Source: an uncultured Oscillospiraceae bacterium
Lineage (GTDB): Bacteria; Bacillota; Clostridia; Oscillospirales; Oscillospiraceae
Direction of reading: 5' to 3'
DNA length: 64,000 nucleotides
NCBI GenBank assembly: GCA_910585815.1
Contig: CAJUFJ010000001.1
Span: forward strand, 24,339 to 88,338
The number at the start of each line of letters is the position of its first letter. The first letter of the stretch is position 1. Position numbers and translations under genes: made by a program. The notes below the pieces were generated by a model. The model ran no database searches. It was not told where the DNA came from and was given only the letters and a program-made list of their open reading frames with translations. Shown here piece by piece: positions 1 to 8,242 of this stretch.

Positions 1-1
1 G

Positions 2-1942
2 CTGTGGTTCATCAGCGAGGCCAGCCACTTCAAGGAGGGGGACAAGTTCTTAGGCTGCCCGGAGTACGGCGAATTTGAGTGGACCTTCACCCACGACAGC
101 TACCGCTTCACCTACTTTACCAACGACATTTTTAATGGCAAGTGCCCCGAGTGCGGGCAGGAAGATCCCACCCACTGGTCCTACACCGAGTTCGGCACCA
201 ACGAAAAGGGCCTGTCGGTATCCGCCACCGAGACCATCTCGGGCAACGCGGAGGTCAAAAAGGTGGACCCCAACGTGCAGGAGAAGGTAGACGGCAAGGT
301 GGGCATCGAGGAGACCGACATCCCCACCATCCTCCTGGCGGAGGCCGCCTCTGCCCGGGAGGCGGTGGAGCTGCTGGCCGACATCTATGACGAGTATGGC
401 GCCTTCTATGACTCTGGCATCTTCATCTGCGACCAGAAAGAGGTCTGGTATGTTGAGAACTGCTCAGGCACCCAGTACGTGGCCCTGAAGCTCAACGACG
501 ACATGATCTTCCTGGAGCCCAACATTGCCGTCATCGGTCTGGTGGACCTGAACGACACTGACAATGTGATCGCCTCTGAGCGGCTGATCGAGGTGGCTCA
601 GCAGGCTGGCACCTTCGTGGGCGACGCGGACAAGAACATCATCGACTTCCGGGCTTCCTACGCCAACCTGGGCACCGAGGAGAGCCCCCGGGTGGGCACC
701 CCGCGCATGTCCGACGGCCTGAAGTTCCTCAACAAGGACGCCGACTACACCGCCGCAGAGCTGTTTAAGGACAACACCAAATTCACCATCTCCAACGTGA
801 GGGATGGCAAGCTCGTCCCCCTGTACACCAATATCAAGGCCGACCGGAAGCTGACCAAGGACGATGTGTTCAACTATTACAAGCTGAGCAGCATCGGCAA
901 ACCCAGCAACCAGGAGATTGAGATTTTCCAGCTGTTCAAGGACGAGCCGGTGGAGACCGGCACCGTGGGCTGGGTCGGCGTCGGCAACATGTCCAACAAC
1001 GTATTTGTCCCCTACTACCCCATGCTGCTGGAGGGCATGTATGAGGGCTATCAGGTCTCCACCCAGGTGGTGACCCAGTCGGCCCAGCCCCCCCAGGGCT
1101 TCCACACCTGGACTACCCGGAACGGCGGCATGTATGTGGCCTACCCCGAGAACTGGAGGGACTCCTTCTACTTCACCTTCGAGGGCCTGGGCGGCTATAT
1201 CCTCTACGCGGAGGAGATTACTGGCAAGCCCGTCAGCGCCGAGGACAAGCAGTATGTCCTGGACCAGCTCAGCACCCTCCAGAAGGAGTTCTACGACGAG
1301 TTTGAGAAGATGGACCCCAAGGACACCACCGAGGCGGGCAAGGACATGGCCAGACGAGCCCATGAGAAGGGGCTGGAGCTGATTGACTACCTCCTGGAGA
1401 AGGCCTACCAGCGCCCCTTCACCGATGTGATCACCAAGGACTGGTACTTCAAGGCCTCCCAGTACGCTTATGAGCAGGGCTTCATGTCGGGCGTCGATGA
1501 CGGCATCTTTGACCCGAACAGCACCATGTCCCGCGCCATGATGATGCAGACCCTCTACGCCATGAGCGGCAAGCCCGAGGCGGAGGGAGCCCACTACGAC
1601 GACGTGAGCGACGGCGACTGGTTTGCCGACGCCGTGAACTGGGCCGCCGGCCAGGGCATCACTGCCGGCCTGGGCGGCGAGAGCTTCGAACCCAACACCG
1701 CCATCAATCGGGAGCAGCTGGCCCGTGTGCTGTATCTCTACGCCGGCAGCCCCAAGGCCGAGCTGGAGCTGACCTTCGCCGATCTGGACAGCATATCCGC
1801 CGACTGCCTGGATGCCGTGCGTTGGGCGGTTGAGGCCGGCGTGATTGCCGGCATGGAGGACAACACCATGAACCCTCAGGGGGCTGTCACCCGTGCGCAG
1901 GCCACCCAGATGCTGATGCAGTTTAATTTAATCGAGGATTGA
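2..1942 (+). CDS. C69-family dipeptidase with C-terminal SLH domains (5' truncated by window edge)
   Basis: The frame is open from base 2 with no start, so the N-terminus lies outside the window; an internal GTG at 263 is not the real start. The segment TNEKGLSVSATET at about residues 67-79 of the visible part matches the core of peptidase family C69, Ntn-hydrolases whose catalytic cysteine sits at the mature N-terminus and so cannot be checked here. The last ~180 residues hold three S-layer homology repeats (FTDVITKDWY, YDDVSDGDWF, FADLDSIS), which normally bind pyruvylated secondary wall polymer. Inference: a secreted, wall-attached peptidase or amidase. A strong terminator follows directly. 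Confidence 0.85.
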   Translation: MWFISEASHFKEGDKFLGCPEYGEFEWTFTHDSYRFTYFTNDIFNGKCPECGQEDPTHWSYTEFGTNEKGLSVSATETISGNAEVKKVDPNVQEKVDGKVGIEETDIPTILLAEAASAREAVELLADIYDEYGAFYDSGIFICDQKEVWYVENCSGTQYVALKLNDDMIFLEPNIAVIGLVDLNDTDNVIASERLIEVAQQAGTFVGDADKNIIDFRASYANLGTEESPRVGTPRMSDGLKFLNKDADYTAAELFKDNTKFTISNVRDGKLVPLYTNIKADRKLTKDDVFNYYKLSSIGKPSNQEIEIFQLFKDEPVETGTVGWVGVGNMSNNVFVPYYPMLLEGMYEGYQVSTQVVTQSAQPPQGFHTWTTRNGGMYVAYPENWRDSFYFTFEGLGGYILYAEEITGKPVSAEDKQYVLDQLSTLQKEFYDEFEKMDPKDTTEAGKDMARRAHEKGLELIDYLLEKAYQRPFTDVITKDWYFKASQYAYEQGFMSGVDDGIFDPNSTMSRAMMMQTLYAMSGKPEAEGAHYDDVSDGDWFADAVNWAAGQGITAGLGGESFEPNTAINREQLARVLYLYAGSPKAELELTFADLDSISADCLDAVRWAVEAGVIAGMEDNTMNPQGAVTRAQATQMLMQFNLIED

Positions 1943-1952
1943 TCCCTAGTCT

Positions 1953-1995
1953 GAAACACGGATAACGAGTTTTCGTTATCCGTGTTTCTTTTTTT
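1953..1995 (+). terminator. Intrinsic terminator after the C69/SLH gene
   Basis: A perfect 15-bp stem (1953-1967 with 1974-1988) with a six-base loop is followed by seven T residues (1989-1995). It separates the peptidase gene from the flagellin transcription unit. Confidence 0.93.
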
Positions 1996-2025
1996 ACTCC
2001 TCCGCAAAAATTTTTAAAAAACCAC

Positions 2026-2052
2026 TTAACTTACGGAAAAAGAAGCCGATAT
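2026..2052 (+). promoter_or_regulatory. Sigma-D (sigma-28) promoter of flagellin
   Basis: GCCGATAT at 2045-2052 is an exact match to the sigma-D -10 element known from Bacillus. TTAA at 2026-2029 lies 15 bases upstream as a -35 close to the consensus TAAA. The site sits between the preceding terminator and the flagellin gene, as expected for a class III flagellar gene. Confidence 0.85.
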
Positions 2053-2157
2053 AGGAAATGTACACCGGGAAACCGGTGCTGTCCACCCGACCGACCGGAA
2101 GGGCCCCCGGGGAGTTGGATGGGTCTCGCGCAGGCTCCGCATGGATAGCGGGGTCAC

Positions 2158-2194
2158 GGGGAAAAAGGATTTTCCCCTACTATTTTAAGGAGGA
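2158..2194 (+). promoter_or_regulatory. Flagellin leader hairpin with AGGA loop next to the ribosome binding site (possible CsrA site)
   Basis: The arms GGGGAAAA (2158-2165) and TTTTCCCC (2170-2177) enclose the loop AGGA. About ten bases downstream is the strong ribosome binding site AAGGAGG (2187-2193). CsrA binds GGA in hairpin loops and represses flagellin (hag) translation in Bacillus through one site like this plus a second over the SD. The hairpin is seen; the CsrA role is inferred. Confidence 0.5.
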
Positions 2195-2202
2195 ATTTTT
2201 TT

Positions 2203-4722
2203 ATGCGTATTCAGCACAATATTATGGCTATGAGCGCCTACCGCAACTACACCAACAACACTTCCGCCGTCTCCAAGAACCTGGAGCGCCTGAGCTCCGG
2301 CTACAAGATCAACCGCGCCGGTGACGACGCCGCTGGTCTGGCTATTTCTGAGAAGATGCGCGCTCAGATCACTGGTCTGAACGCCGCTCAGAAGAACGTC
2401 AAGGACGGCATCTCCCTGGTGAAGACCGCTGAGGGCGCCATGCAGGAGATTCAGGACATGCTCAACCGCATGGACTACCTGGCCACTCAGTCCGCCAACG
2501 GCACCTACGACAACGAGGTTGACCGCGCTGCCCTCCAGAAGGAGGTCGAGCAGCTGAAGTCCGAAATTAACCGCATCGCTGATTCCGCCAACTTCAACGG
2601 CATCAAGCTGCTGGACGGCTCCATGGACGGCAACGCCCGGGCCGCTGTTGACGCCACCGAGAGCACCGCCGCCGGCATGCTGCCCAGCGTGGGTCAGATT
2701 CTGGGCAAGGACACTGTCCTCCACGCCGAGGCTGGCCAGGCTGCTGCCAACACCACCATGTCTGTTGACCTGCACAACTTGGAGGTCTCCGGCACCAAGG
2801 GACAAACATTCACCATGAAGATTGGCGAGCTGGAGCTGACCGGCACCTTAGAAGCCGACTTCTCGACCACCGCTCTGTCCGCCAATGATATTGCTGATGC
2901 CTTGGGCAACGGCACCACAACCAAGGTTTCTTTCAAGGATGCTGACGGCAACGCCTATGACCAGACAGCCGTGAAGTTCGGCGATGCTGAGTTTACCGCT
3001 ACTGCCACCGGCAACCGCATCACCTTCACTCAGACCAACCCCGACGACGTGGACTTCGATCCCGAGCTGAAGGTCAGCGTCTCCGCTGGCACCGCCAAGG
3101 CCACCGAGATTGCCACCGCTACCACCACCCCCGGCACTGCCGCCGGTACTGCTCCCACTGTCACTGTAACTCCTCCCAACAGTGCGGCTGTTACTAAGAC
3201 CAAAGGCGATGGCGCTGGTACAAAAACATCTCTGTCGATTGACCTCGCTGGTATGTCTCTTGACAAGGAGGCCAGCAAGCTGACACTGACCTTTGGCACA
3301 GGCAAAACGGTAGATAGCGGTGCTATCTCTGATGCGAACAAGGCAAATGCTGGCGAAATTGCCAAGGCTTTTAATGGTAAGACGATTACGATTGATGGTG
3401 TTGCGCTTACAGCAACTGTGACAGGCACTGTTGTCAAGTTCGAAGCTGCTGATGACACTGCTCCTGGTGCCACCACTGACTATGACGCGCTGGCTACTAA
3501 CGCAACAATTGCTGCCACCGGCGTCGGCGGTGCTGCTGCCGTTGCCGCTAAGACCGAAGTAGATTTCACCGGCAAGACCGGTAAGGATGTCATTGGCGGC
3601 ACCCTGACCGTTGGCGATAAAGTCTATGAGTTTACTAAGACCGGCGGTACTGCTACTGGCACCCACACCAAGGTAGAGATTGCTGAGAATGCCACCGCCG
3701 CTGAAATCGCTACAGCCTTGCAAACCGCCGCGGCTGCCGCCAAGCCTACTGATGTCACCCCCACCAGCACTGGAAACAAAGTGACCTTTACCGCTGACAA
3801 TGCCGGTGCGGCCAATGATGACGATGTTGCCACCACTGTCGGCAAGGCCGGCGGCGACCCGAAGATTTCCGGCGACTACAACGTCTCCACCACTAACATC
3901 GCCAAGAAGGGCGAGGCCGCCGGCGAGCGTCTGGCTAGCACCTACTTCAACCTGAGCAAGGCCATGGCCGCCAACGGCAACCAGATCACCATCGGCAAGA
4001 CCACTTACACCTTCACCACCGACGAGGCGGACAAGGGCAAGCTGGATGCCAACGCCGATAACAAGGTTTATATTGGTGATCTGGACCTGAGCAAGAAGGA
4101 GGACCTCATTGAGGCCGCCGACCGTCTGACCAAGGTTGCCAACGGCAATACCACCTACACCGTGGGCCACGACGGCACCCGTATGACCTTCACCGAGAAG
4201 AAGGGCCAGACCGACTTCGTGGGGAAGGACGGCACCACCAGCAGCCTGACCAGCCTGGAGGCCATTGAGAAGTCCTTCGGCTTCAAGACCGCTGGTAAGG
4301 CCGCCATCGAGGCTGACGACAGCAAGGCCCTGACCCTCCAGATTGGCGACACCAGCGAGTCCTACAACCAGCTGAAGGTCTCCATCGGCGACATGCACAC
4401 CGAAGCCATGGGCATTGCCGACCTGAACATTGGCAACCAGGAAGACGCCGCTGCCGCCATCCAGACCATCCGCAACGCCATCAACTACGTGTCCGGCGTC
4501 CGCGGCGACTTGGGCGCCACCCAGAACCGTCTGGAGCACACCGCCAACAACCTGTCCGTGATGGCCGAGAACATCCAGGACGCCGAGTCCACCATCCGCG
4601 ACACCGACGTGGCCGAGGAGATGATGAGCTACACCAAGAACAACATCCTGGTGCAGTCCGCCCAGGCCATGCTGGCCCAGGCCAACCAGGTTCCTCAGGG
4701 CGTCCTCCAGCTGCTGGGCTAA
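2203..4722 (+). CDS. hag: Flagellin with large hypervariable central domain
   Basis: Structural subunit of the flagellar filament. The N-terminus MRIQHNIMAMSAYRNY and the region to about residue 140 are the conserved D0/D1 helices; the last ~105 residues, ending QANQVPQGVLQLLG, are the C-terminal D1/D0 helices. At 839 aa it is about three times a minimal Bacillus flagellin. The extra ~600 residues are Thr/Ala/Gly-rich, predicted surface-exposed, with loosely repeated modules resembling TIGKTTYTFT. Part of this region uses more AT-rich codons than the flanks. The start is fixed by AAGGAGG nine bases upstream. It is monocistronic, with a sigma-D promoter and a downstream terminator. Confidence 0.97.
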   Translation: MRIQHNIMAMSAYRNYTNNTSAVSKNLERLSSGYKINRAGDDAAGLAISEKMRAQITGLNAAQKNVKDGISLVKTAEGAMQEIQDMLNRMDYLATQSANGTYDNEVDRAALQKEVEQLKSEINRIADSANFNGIKLLDGSMDGNARAAVDATESTAAGMLPSVGQILGKDTVLHAEAGQAAANTTMSVDLHNLEVSGTKGQTFTMKIGELELTGTLEADFSTTALSANDIADALGNGTTTKVSFKDADGNAYDQTAVKFGDAEFTATATGNRITFTQTNPDDVDFDPELKVSVSAGTAKATEIATATTTPGTAAGTAPTVTVTPPNSAAVTKTKGDGAGTKTSLSIDLAGMSLDKEASKLTLTFGTGKTVDSGAISDANKANAGEIAKAFNGKTITIDGVALTATVTGTVVKFEAADDTAPGATTDYDALATNATIAATGVGGAAAVAAKTEVDFTGKTGKDVIGGTLTVGDKVYEFTKTGGTATGTHTKVEIAENATAAEIATALQTAAAAAKPTDVTPTSTGNKVTFTADNAGAANDDDVATTVGKAGGDPKISGDYNVSTTNIAKKGEAAGERLASTYFNLSKAMAANGNQITIGKTTYTFTTDEADKGKLDANADNKVYIGDLDLSKKEDLIEAADRLTKVANGNTTYTVGHDGTRMTFTEKKGQTDFVGKDGTTSSLTSLEAIEKSFGFKTAGKAAIEADDSKALTLQIGDTSESYNQLKVSIGDMHTEAMGIADLNIGNQEDAAAAIQTIRNAINYVSGVRGDLGATQNRLEHTANNLSVMAENIQDAESTIRDTDVAEEMMSYTKNNILVQSAQAMLAQANQVPQGVLQLLG

Positions 4723-4752
4723 TCCATCAGCCATTTCCGCACAATACGCACA

Positions 4753-4783
4753 AAAGGCCCGCCCCATGTGGGGCGGGCCTTTC
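4753..4783. terminator. Bidirectional terminator between flagellin and response regulator
   Basis: Complementary 14-base arms (4753-4766 and 4769-4782) form a very GC-rich hairpin flanked by A residues on the left and T residues on the right, so it can serve both converging genes. The inner pair must open because only two bases separate the arms. Confidence 0.85.
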
Positions 4784-4785
4784 GG

Positions 4786-5976
4786 TTATTTGGGACGGCG
4801 GTTGATAAGCGGATTTTTAAGCCCCAGCTTTCCGCCGCTCTTGGCGGGCGGCTCCGTCGGCCGGACGGACAGGGCCTCCTTGACCCGCAGCTTCTCCTCC
4901 ACATCCTCTGCCCGCTGCTGGTGGCGCATGGTGCGGAAGACGTTTTCCAGCGGCTTCTGAGAGGCCTCCACCGCCTTGAGCATCTTGGGGGACAAAATGC
5001 TCCCGGCCCGGAGGGAGAGGGCGCGGTAGACCATCTTTGAGATGTTGTGCTCATTCTCATATCGGTCGGCCAAATCGCTGCACATCATTGCGGTGTGCAC
5101 CAGCTGGGCGGACAGGGGGATTTCATCCCGGGACAGCGCCGTGGGGAAGCCCGAGCCGTCGTAATTCTTGTGGTGGAACATGGCCACCTCAGCGCAGTAG
5201 CTCAGCAGCGGCTCCCACTCCGGGGGGCCCTCCTTGAAGAACTCGCTCCCCAGCTTGGTGTGCTGGTAGAACAGCGACCGCTCCGGCTCCGGCTGCTCCG
5301 CCCCGCCCCAGATGATGTCATCCGGCAGGGCCAGCTGCCCCACCTCGGCAAAGCCGGAAGCCATGCTGATCAGCTTGGCATCGTAAGGGGTCAGCCCGGA
5401 CTCGGGATACAGCTCGCAATAGGCGTTGGCCAGGGCGCTGGTAATCACCCGCAGCCGCTGGACGTAGCTGGAAAAGGTAATGTCGTGATTCTGGCAGAAG
5501 CTGAGGAATTTCCGCTGCCACCGCTGGGTCAGCAGCTCGGCCTGAGCCAGGGAAATCTTGCCCTCGGGGGCCTCTGCGTCCTGCTCCTCCTCGGTGCCCC
5601 AGTGCTGCTCGATGATGGACCGGATGCGCTCCTGCGTGGCAATCGGGGCCAGGGGCTTGACCAGAAAGTCCGCAGCCCCGATCTCCACGCCCCGGTAGAC
5701 CCACTGGGGCTCCGGCTCCGCGGTGAGCAGGATGACAGGAATACGGGAACAGCCCTCCAGCTTGTGGATACGCTCCAGCACCGAGAAGCCGCTGGGCCCC
5801 CGCTGCAAGCAGATATCCAGCACCACCACGGCCAGGTCCGCCGCATTCTTGCGCACCTGGTCCAGGCCCTCATAGGCGGTGGCAGCGCGGAGGACACGGT
5901 AGTTCTTTTTGAAAATTTCGTTGAAAATCGCACGATCCAGCTCAGAATCGTCAATAATCAGAAGGGATTTTCGCAT
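4786..5976 (-). CDS. Response regulator with degenerate HD-GYP-like output domain
   Basis: Residues 1-125 form a receiver domain: acidic IIDDSE near the start, phosphoacceptor Asp in VVVLDIC, and the Lys of FLVKPLAP. Residues ~165-345 resemble an HD-GYP c-di-GMP phosphodiesterase: HHKNYDGSGFP matches the HHE-GYP part. The signature HD pair, normally in HDIGKIGIPD, reads AEVGQLALPD, so key metal ligands are missing and catalysis is doubtful. The C-terminal ~50 residues are basic. It is the second gene of an operon, 14 bases after the HPt gene, which suggests a phosphorelay. Whether it touches motility or c-di-GMP signalling is inference. Confidence 0.85.
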   Translation of the reverse strand: MRKSLLIIDDSELDRAIFNEIFKKNYRVLRAATAYEGLDQVRKNAADLAVVVLDICLQRGPSGFSVLERIHKLEGCSRIPVILLTAEPEPQWVYRGVEIGAADFLVKPLAPIATQERIRSIIEQHWGTEEEQDAEAPEGKISLAQAELLTQRWQRKFLSFCQNHDITFSSYVQRLRVITSALANAYCELYPESGLTPYDAKLISMASGFAEVGQLALPDDIIWGGAEQPEPERSLFYQHTKLGSEFFKEGPPEWEPLLSYCAEVAMFHHKNYDGSGFPTALSRDEIPLSAQLVHTAMMCSDLADRYENEHNISKMVYRALSLRAGSILSPKMLKAVEASQKPLENVFRTMRHQQRAEDVEEKLRVKEALSVRPTEPPAKSGGKLGLKNPLINRRPK

Positions 5977-5990
5977 ATCTCACTTCCTCC

Positions 5991-6401
5991 TCACTCTAAT
6001 TTTTTAACGTCGTCGCCGGCATGCTCAATCTCCTCGATCTCCACCAGGGCCGAGGCAAATTTTTCACCCGAGGCCTCAATCTCCTCCAGCAGACCCTCCA
6101 GCTTGGTAATATTACGGAATTGGCTGGCCCTGAACTCGGTCAGGCCGGCCTGGGCGGCGTCGGCAATCTCGGTAATGCCCAGATTGACGGCAAAGCCCTT
6201 CAGGTTGTGAAGATGAAAATGGAAGGATTCGGCGTCCTGCTGGGCCAGGGCCTCCCGAATGGTTGCCAGGTGCAGCTCCTCCGGCAGACGCTTGATGAAT
6301 TCCAGATAGAGATTGTCGTTGCCCATAAGCCGGTCCACCGCGTTATCCACGTCCACATCGTTATTCCGCAGGACATTCAGACAGCTTTGCATCTCATCCA
6401 T
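5991..6401 (-). CDS. HPt-domain phosphotransfer protein
   Basis: A 136-aa protein with the HPt histidine motif HFHLHNLKGFAVNLGI; the second HxxKG-like His (HNLKG) is the likely phosphorylated residue. The rest is predicted to be a helical bundle with an acidic C-terminus. It lies upstream of the response regulator on the same strand, so the two probably form a relay fed by a kinase outside the window. The ATG at 6401 has an AGAAAGGA-type site upstream; a second ATG three codons in cannot be excluded. Confidence 0.82.
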   Translation of the reverse strand: MDEMQSCLNVLRNNDVDVDNAVDRLMGNDNLYLEFIKRLPEELHLATIREALAQQDAESFHFHLHNLKGFAVNLGITEIADAAQAGLTEFRASQFRNITKLEGLLEEIEASGEKFASALVEIEEIEHAGDDVKKLE

Positions 6402-6658
6402 ATATAAGTCGTTCCTTTCTTGGCCAATTTTTACGCTGCCGCCCCCTCTCAGGCGGGCATAAGCAGAGTGCCGCTATTATATCACAGTTTATCAGACCGG
6501 GCTAGGGGATTTTTTCTTTTTTTATGTGATTTTTCTTGGATATTTCAGGGGACAGGCCCCCCTCCGCCCGTCCAAGGGCCGCAAACGGATAAATATACAG
6601 AATATAAAGGATATTATACATTTTTGTGAAAAATATACGGAAGTTATAGGGCTGTAAC

Positions 6659-6672
6659 TGTATACTCATTCA
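6659..6672 (+). promoter_or_regulatory. Possible ARG box upstream of argG
   Basis: TGTATACTCATTCA matches the arginine repressor half-palindrome core TGAATAAAAATTCA at 10 of 14 positions. It lies just upstream of the argG -35 candidate, where ArgR/AhrC sites are often found. Single weak match, so tentative. Confidence 0.35.
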
Positions 6673-6682
6673 AAAACCACAC

Positions 6683-6711
6683 TTGCATTTTCCGGCGATC
6701 CGTGATAGACT
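6683..6711 (+). promoter_or_regulatory. Probable sigma-A promoter of the arg cluster
   Basis: TTGCAT (6683-6688), a 17-base spacer and TAGACT (6706-6711) precede argG. The spacing is ideal but both hexamers are imperfect. Confidence 0.5.
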
Positions 6712-6777
6712 TGTCCCCATAGAATTCGGAGGAGGGCCAGAGCGCCCCAATCCGGGAATTTTGGAGGAATATTTATC

Positions 6778-7992
6778 ATGGCAGACGTAAAAAAAGTAGT
6801 GCTGGCGTACTCCGGCGGCTTGGATACATCCATCATCATCCCCTGGCTGAAGGAGAACTACAACAACCCTGAGATCATCGCCGTCTCCGGCGACGTGGGC
6901 CAGGGCACCGAGCTGGACGGCCTGGAGGAGAAGGCCATCAAAACCGGAGCCTCCAAGCTCTATGTGGAGGACCTCACCGACCAGATGGTGGACGAGGTGA
7001 TCATCCCCTCCATGATGATGGGGGCCAAGTATGAGGACTACCTCCTGGGCACCGCCTTCGCCCGGCCCATCATCGCCAAGCGGCTGGTTGAAATTGCCAA
7101 AAAGGAGGGGGCCGACGCCATCTGCCACGGCTGCACCGGCAAGGGCAACGACCAGGTCCGGTTTGAGCTGGCCATCAAGCGCTTTGCCCCCGAGATGAAG
7201 ATTATCGCCCCCTGGCGGGAGTGGGACATCAAGGGCCGTGACGAGGAGATCGACTACGCCGAGGCCCACAACGTCCCCCTGAAGATTTCCCGGGAGACCA
7301 ACTACTCCAAGGACAAAAACCTGTGGCATCTCAGCCACGAGGGCCTAGACCTGGAAGACCCGGCCAACGAGCCCCAGTATGACAAGCCCGGCTTTTTGGA
7401 GATGGGCGTCTCCCCCGCCATGGCCCCCGACGCCCCCACCTACGTCACCTTGGACTTTGAGAAGGGCTGGCCCGTGGCCATTGACGGGGAGAAGATGAAG
7501 GCCAGCGACATCATCCGCAAGCTTAACGACCTGGGCGGCCAGAACGGCATCGGCCTGCTGGATATCGTGGAAAACCGGCTGGTGGGCATGAAGGACCGGG
7601 GCGTGTATGAGACCCCCGGCGGCACCATCCTCTACCGGGCCCACGAGGTTCTGGAGATGATCACCCTGGACAAGGACACCAAGCACATGAAGACCAAGCT
7701 GGCGGTGGACTTCGCTGACCTGGTTTACAACGGCAAGTGGTTTACCCCCCTGCGGGAGGCCCTCCAGGCTTTTGCGGTGGACACCCAGAAGTATGTCACC
7801 GGCACCGTGAAGCTGAAGCTCTATAAGGGCAATGTGATAACCGCCTCCGTCACCTCCCCCTGCACCCTGTACTCCGAGGACCTGGTGACCTTCGAGGAGA
7901 GCGACTACGACCAGAAGGACTCCCAGGGCTTTATCAACCTGTGGGGCCTGCCCGACAAGGTACAGGCGCTGCGGGAGCAGGGGAAGCTGTAA
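6778..7992 (+). CDS. argG: Argininosuccinate synthase
   Basis: Joins citrulline and aspartate at the cost of ATP to give argininosuccinate, the penultimate arginine step. The ATP-pyrophosphatase loop AYSGGLDTS sits at residues 10-18 and GCTGKGNDQVRFE at about 118-130. The length of 404 aa is normal. The start is set by TTGGAGGA upstream. First gene of the arg cluster; the gap to argH is filled by a palindromic element, but all five arg genes run the same way and are probably read together. Confidence 0.98.
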   Translation: MADVKKVVLAYSGGLDTSIIIPWLKENYNNPEIIAVSGDVGQGTELDGLEEKAIKTGASKLYVEDLTDQMVDEVIIPSMMMGAKYEDYLLGTAFARPIIAKRLVEIAKKEGADAICHGCTGKGNDQVRFELAIKRFAPEMKIIAPWREWDIKGRDEEIDYAEAHNVPLKISRETNYSKDKNLWHLSHEGLDLEDPANEPQYDKPGFLEMGVSPAMAPDAPTYVTLDFEKGWPVAIDGEKMKASDIIRKLNDLGGQNGIGLLDIVENRLVGMKDRGVYETPGGTILYRAHEVLEMITLDKDTKHMKTKLAVDFADLVYNGKWFTPLREALQAFAVDTQKYVTGTVKLKLYKGNVITASVTSPCTLYSEDLVTFEESDYDQKDSQGFINLWGLPDKVQALREQGKL

Positions 7993-8222
7993 AACCTTCG
8001 TCCCCCGCAGGGCCGCAAGGCTCCTTTTGAAAGGAGCTGTCAGCCGCAGGCTGACTGAGGATTGTATTTTGCGCAGCAAAATGTATGAAATAAGCCCAGG
8101 GCTGCAAACCCGTGTTTGCTTCGCACATTTCGCCTGCGGCGAAATACAATCCTCCGCCCCAGTTTGCGAACTGGGGCACCTCCTTTCAAAAGGAGGCTTG
8201 TCCCTGCGGGGGACGAGGGAAT
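7993..8222. repeat. Family A palindromic intergenic element, copy 1
   Basis: A ~230-base compound palindrome between argG and argH. The outer arms are CCTTCGTCCCCCGCAGGG and CCCTGCGGGGGACGAGGG. Inside are GGCTCC..GGAGC, CAGCCGCAGGCTG, GCCCCAGTTTGCGAACTGGGGC and CCTCCTTTCAAAAGGAGG hairpins around a variable centre. The second copy, same orientation, is at 17141-17366. No coding potential seen. Confidence 0.9.
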
Positions 8223-8242
8223 TTCAATAAGGAGCGATTACT

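Larger units (their letters stand above)
6402..6777. other. Divergent intergenic region between HPt operon and argG
   Basis: 376 bases without a gene. The left part holds TATAAT on the minus strand (6476-6481), a probable -10 for the HPt operon with a poor -35. The right part is AT-rich and holds the argG promoter candidate and an ARG-box-like sequence, listed separately. No other structure was recognised. Confidence 0.6.

Noticed and set aside
2848..4767. A 639-codon minus-strand frame across flagellin
   Set aside because: Antisense shadow; the glycine/valine-rich repeats come from the Ala/Thr-rich flagellin codons.
6402..6777. A sigma-28 promoter for the HPt operon (TCTGATAA on the minus strand)
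   Set aside because: The nearest TAAA is 24 rather than about 15 bases away and the -10 is a poor match; an ordinary TATAAT fits better.
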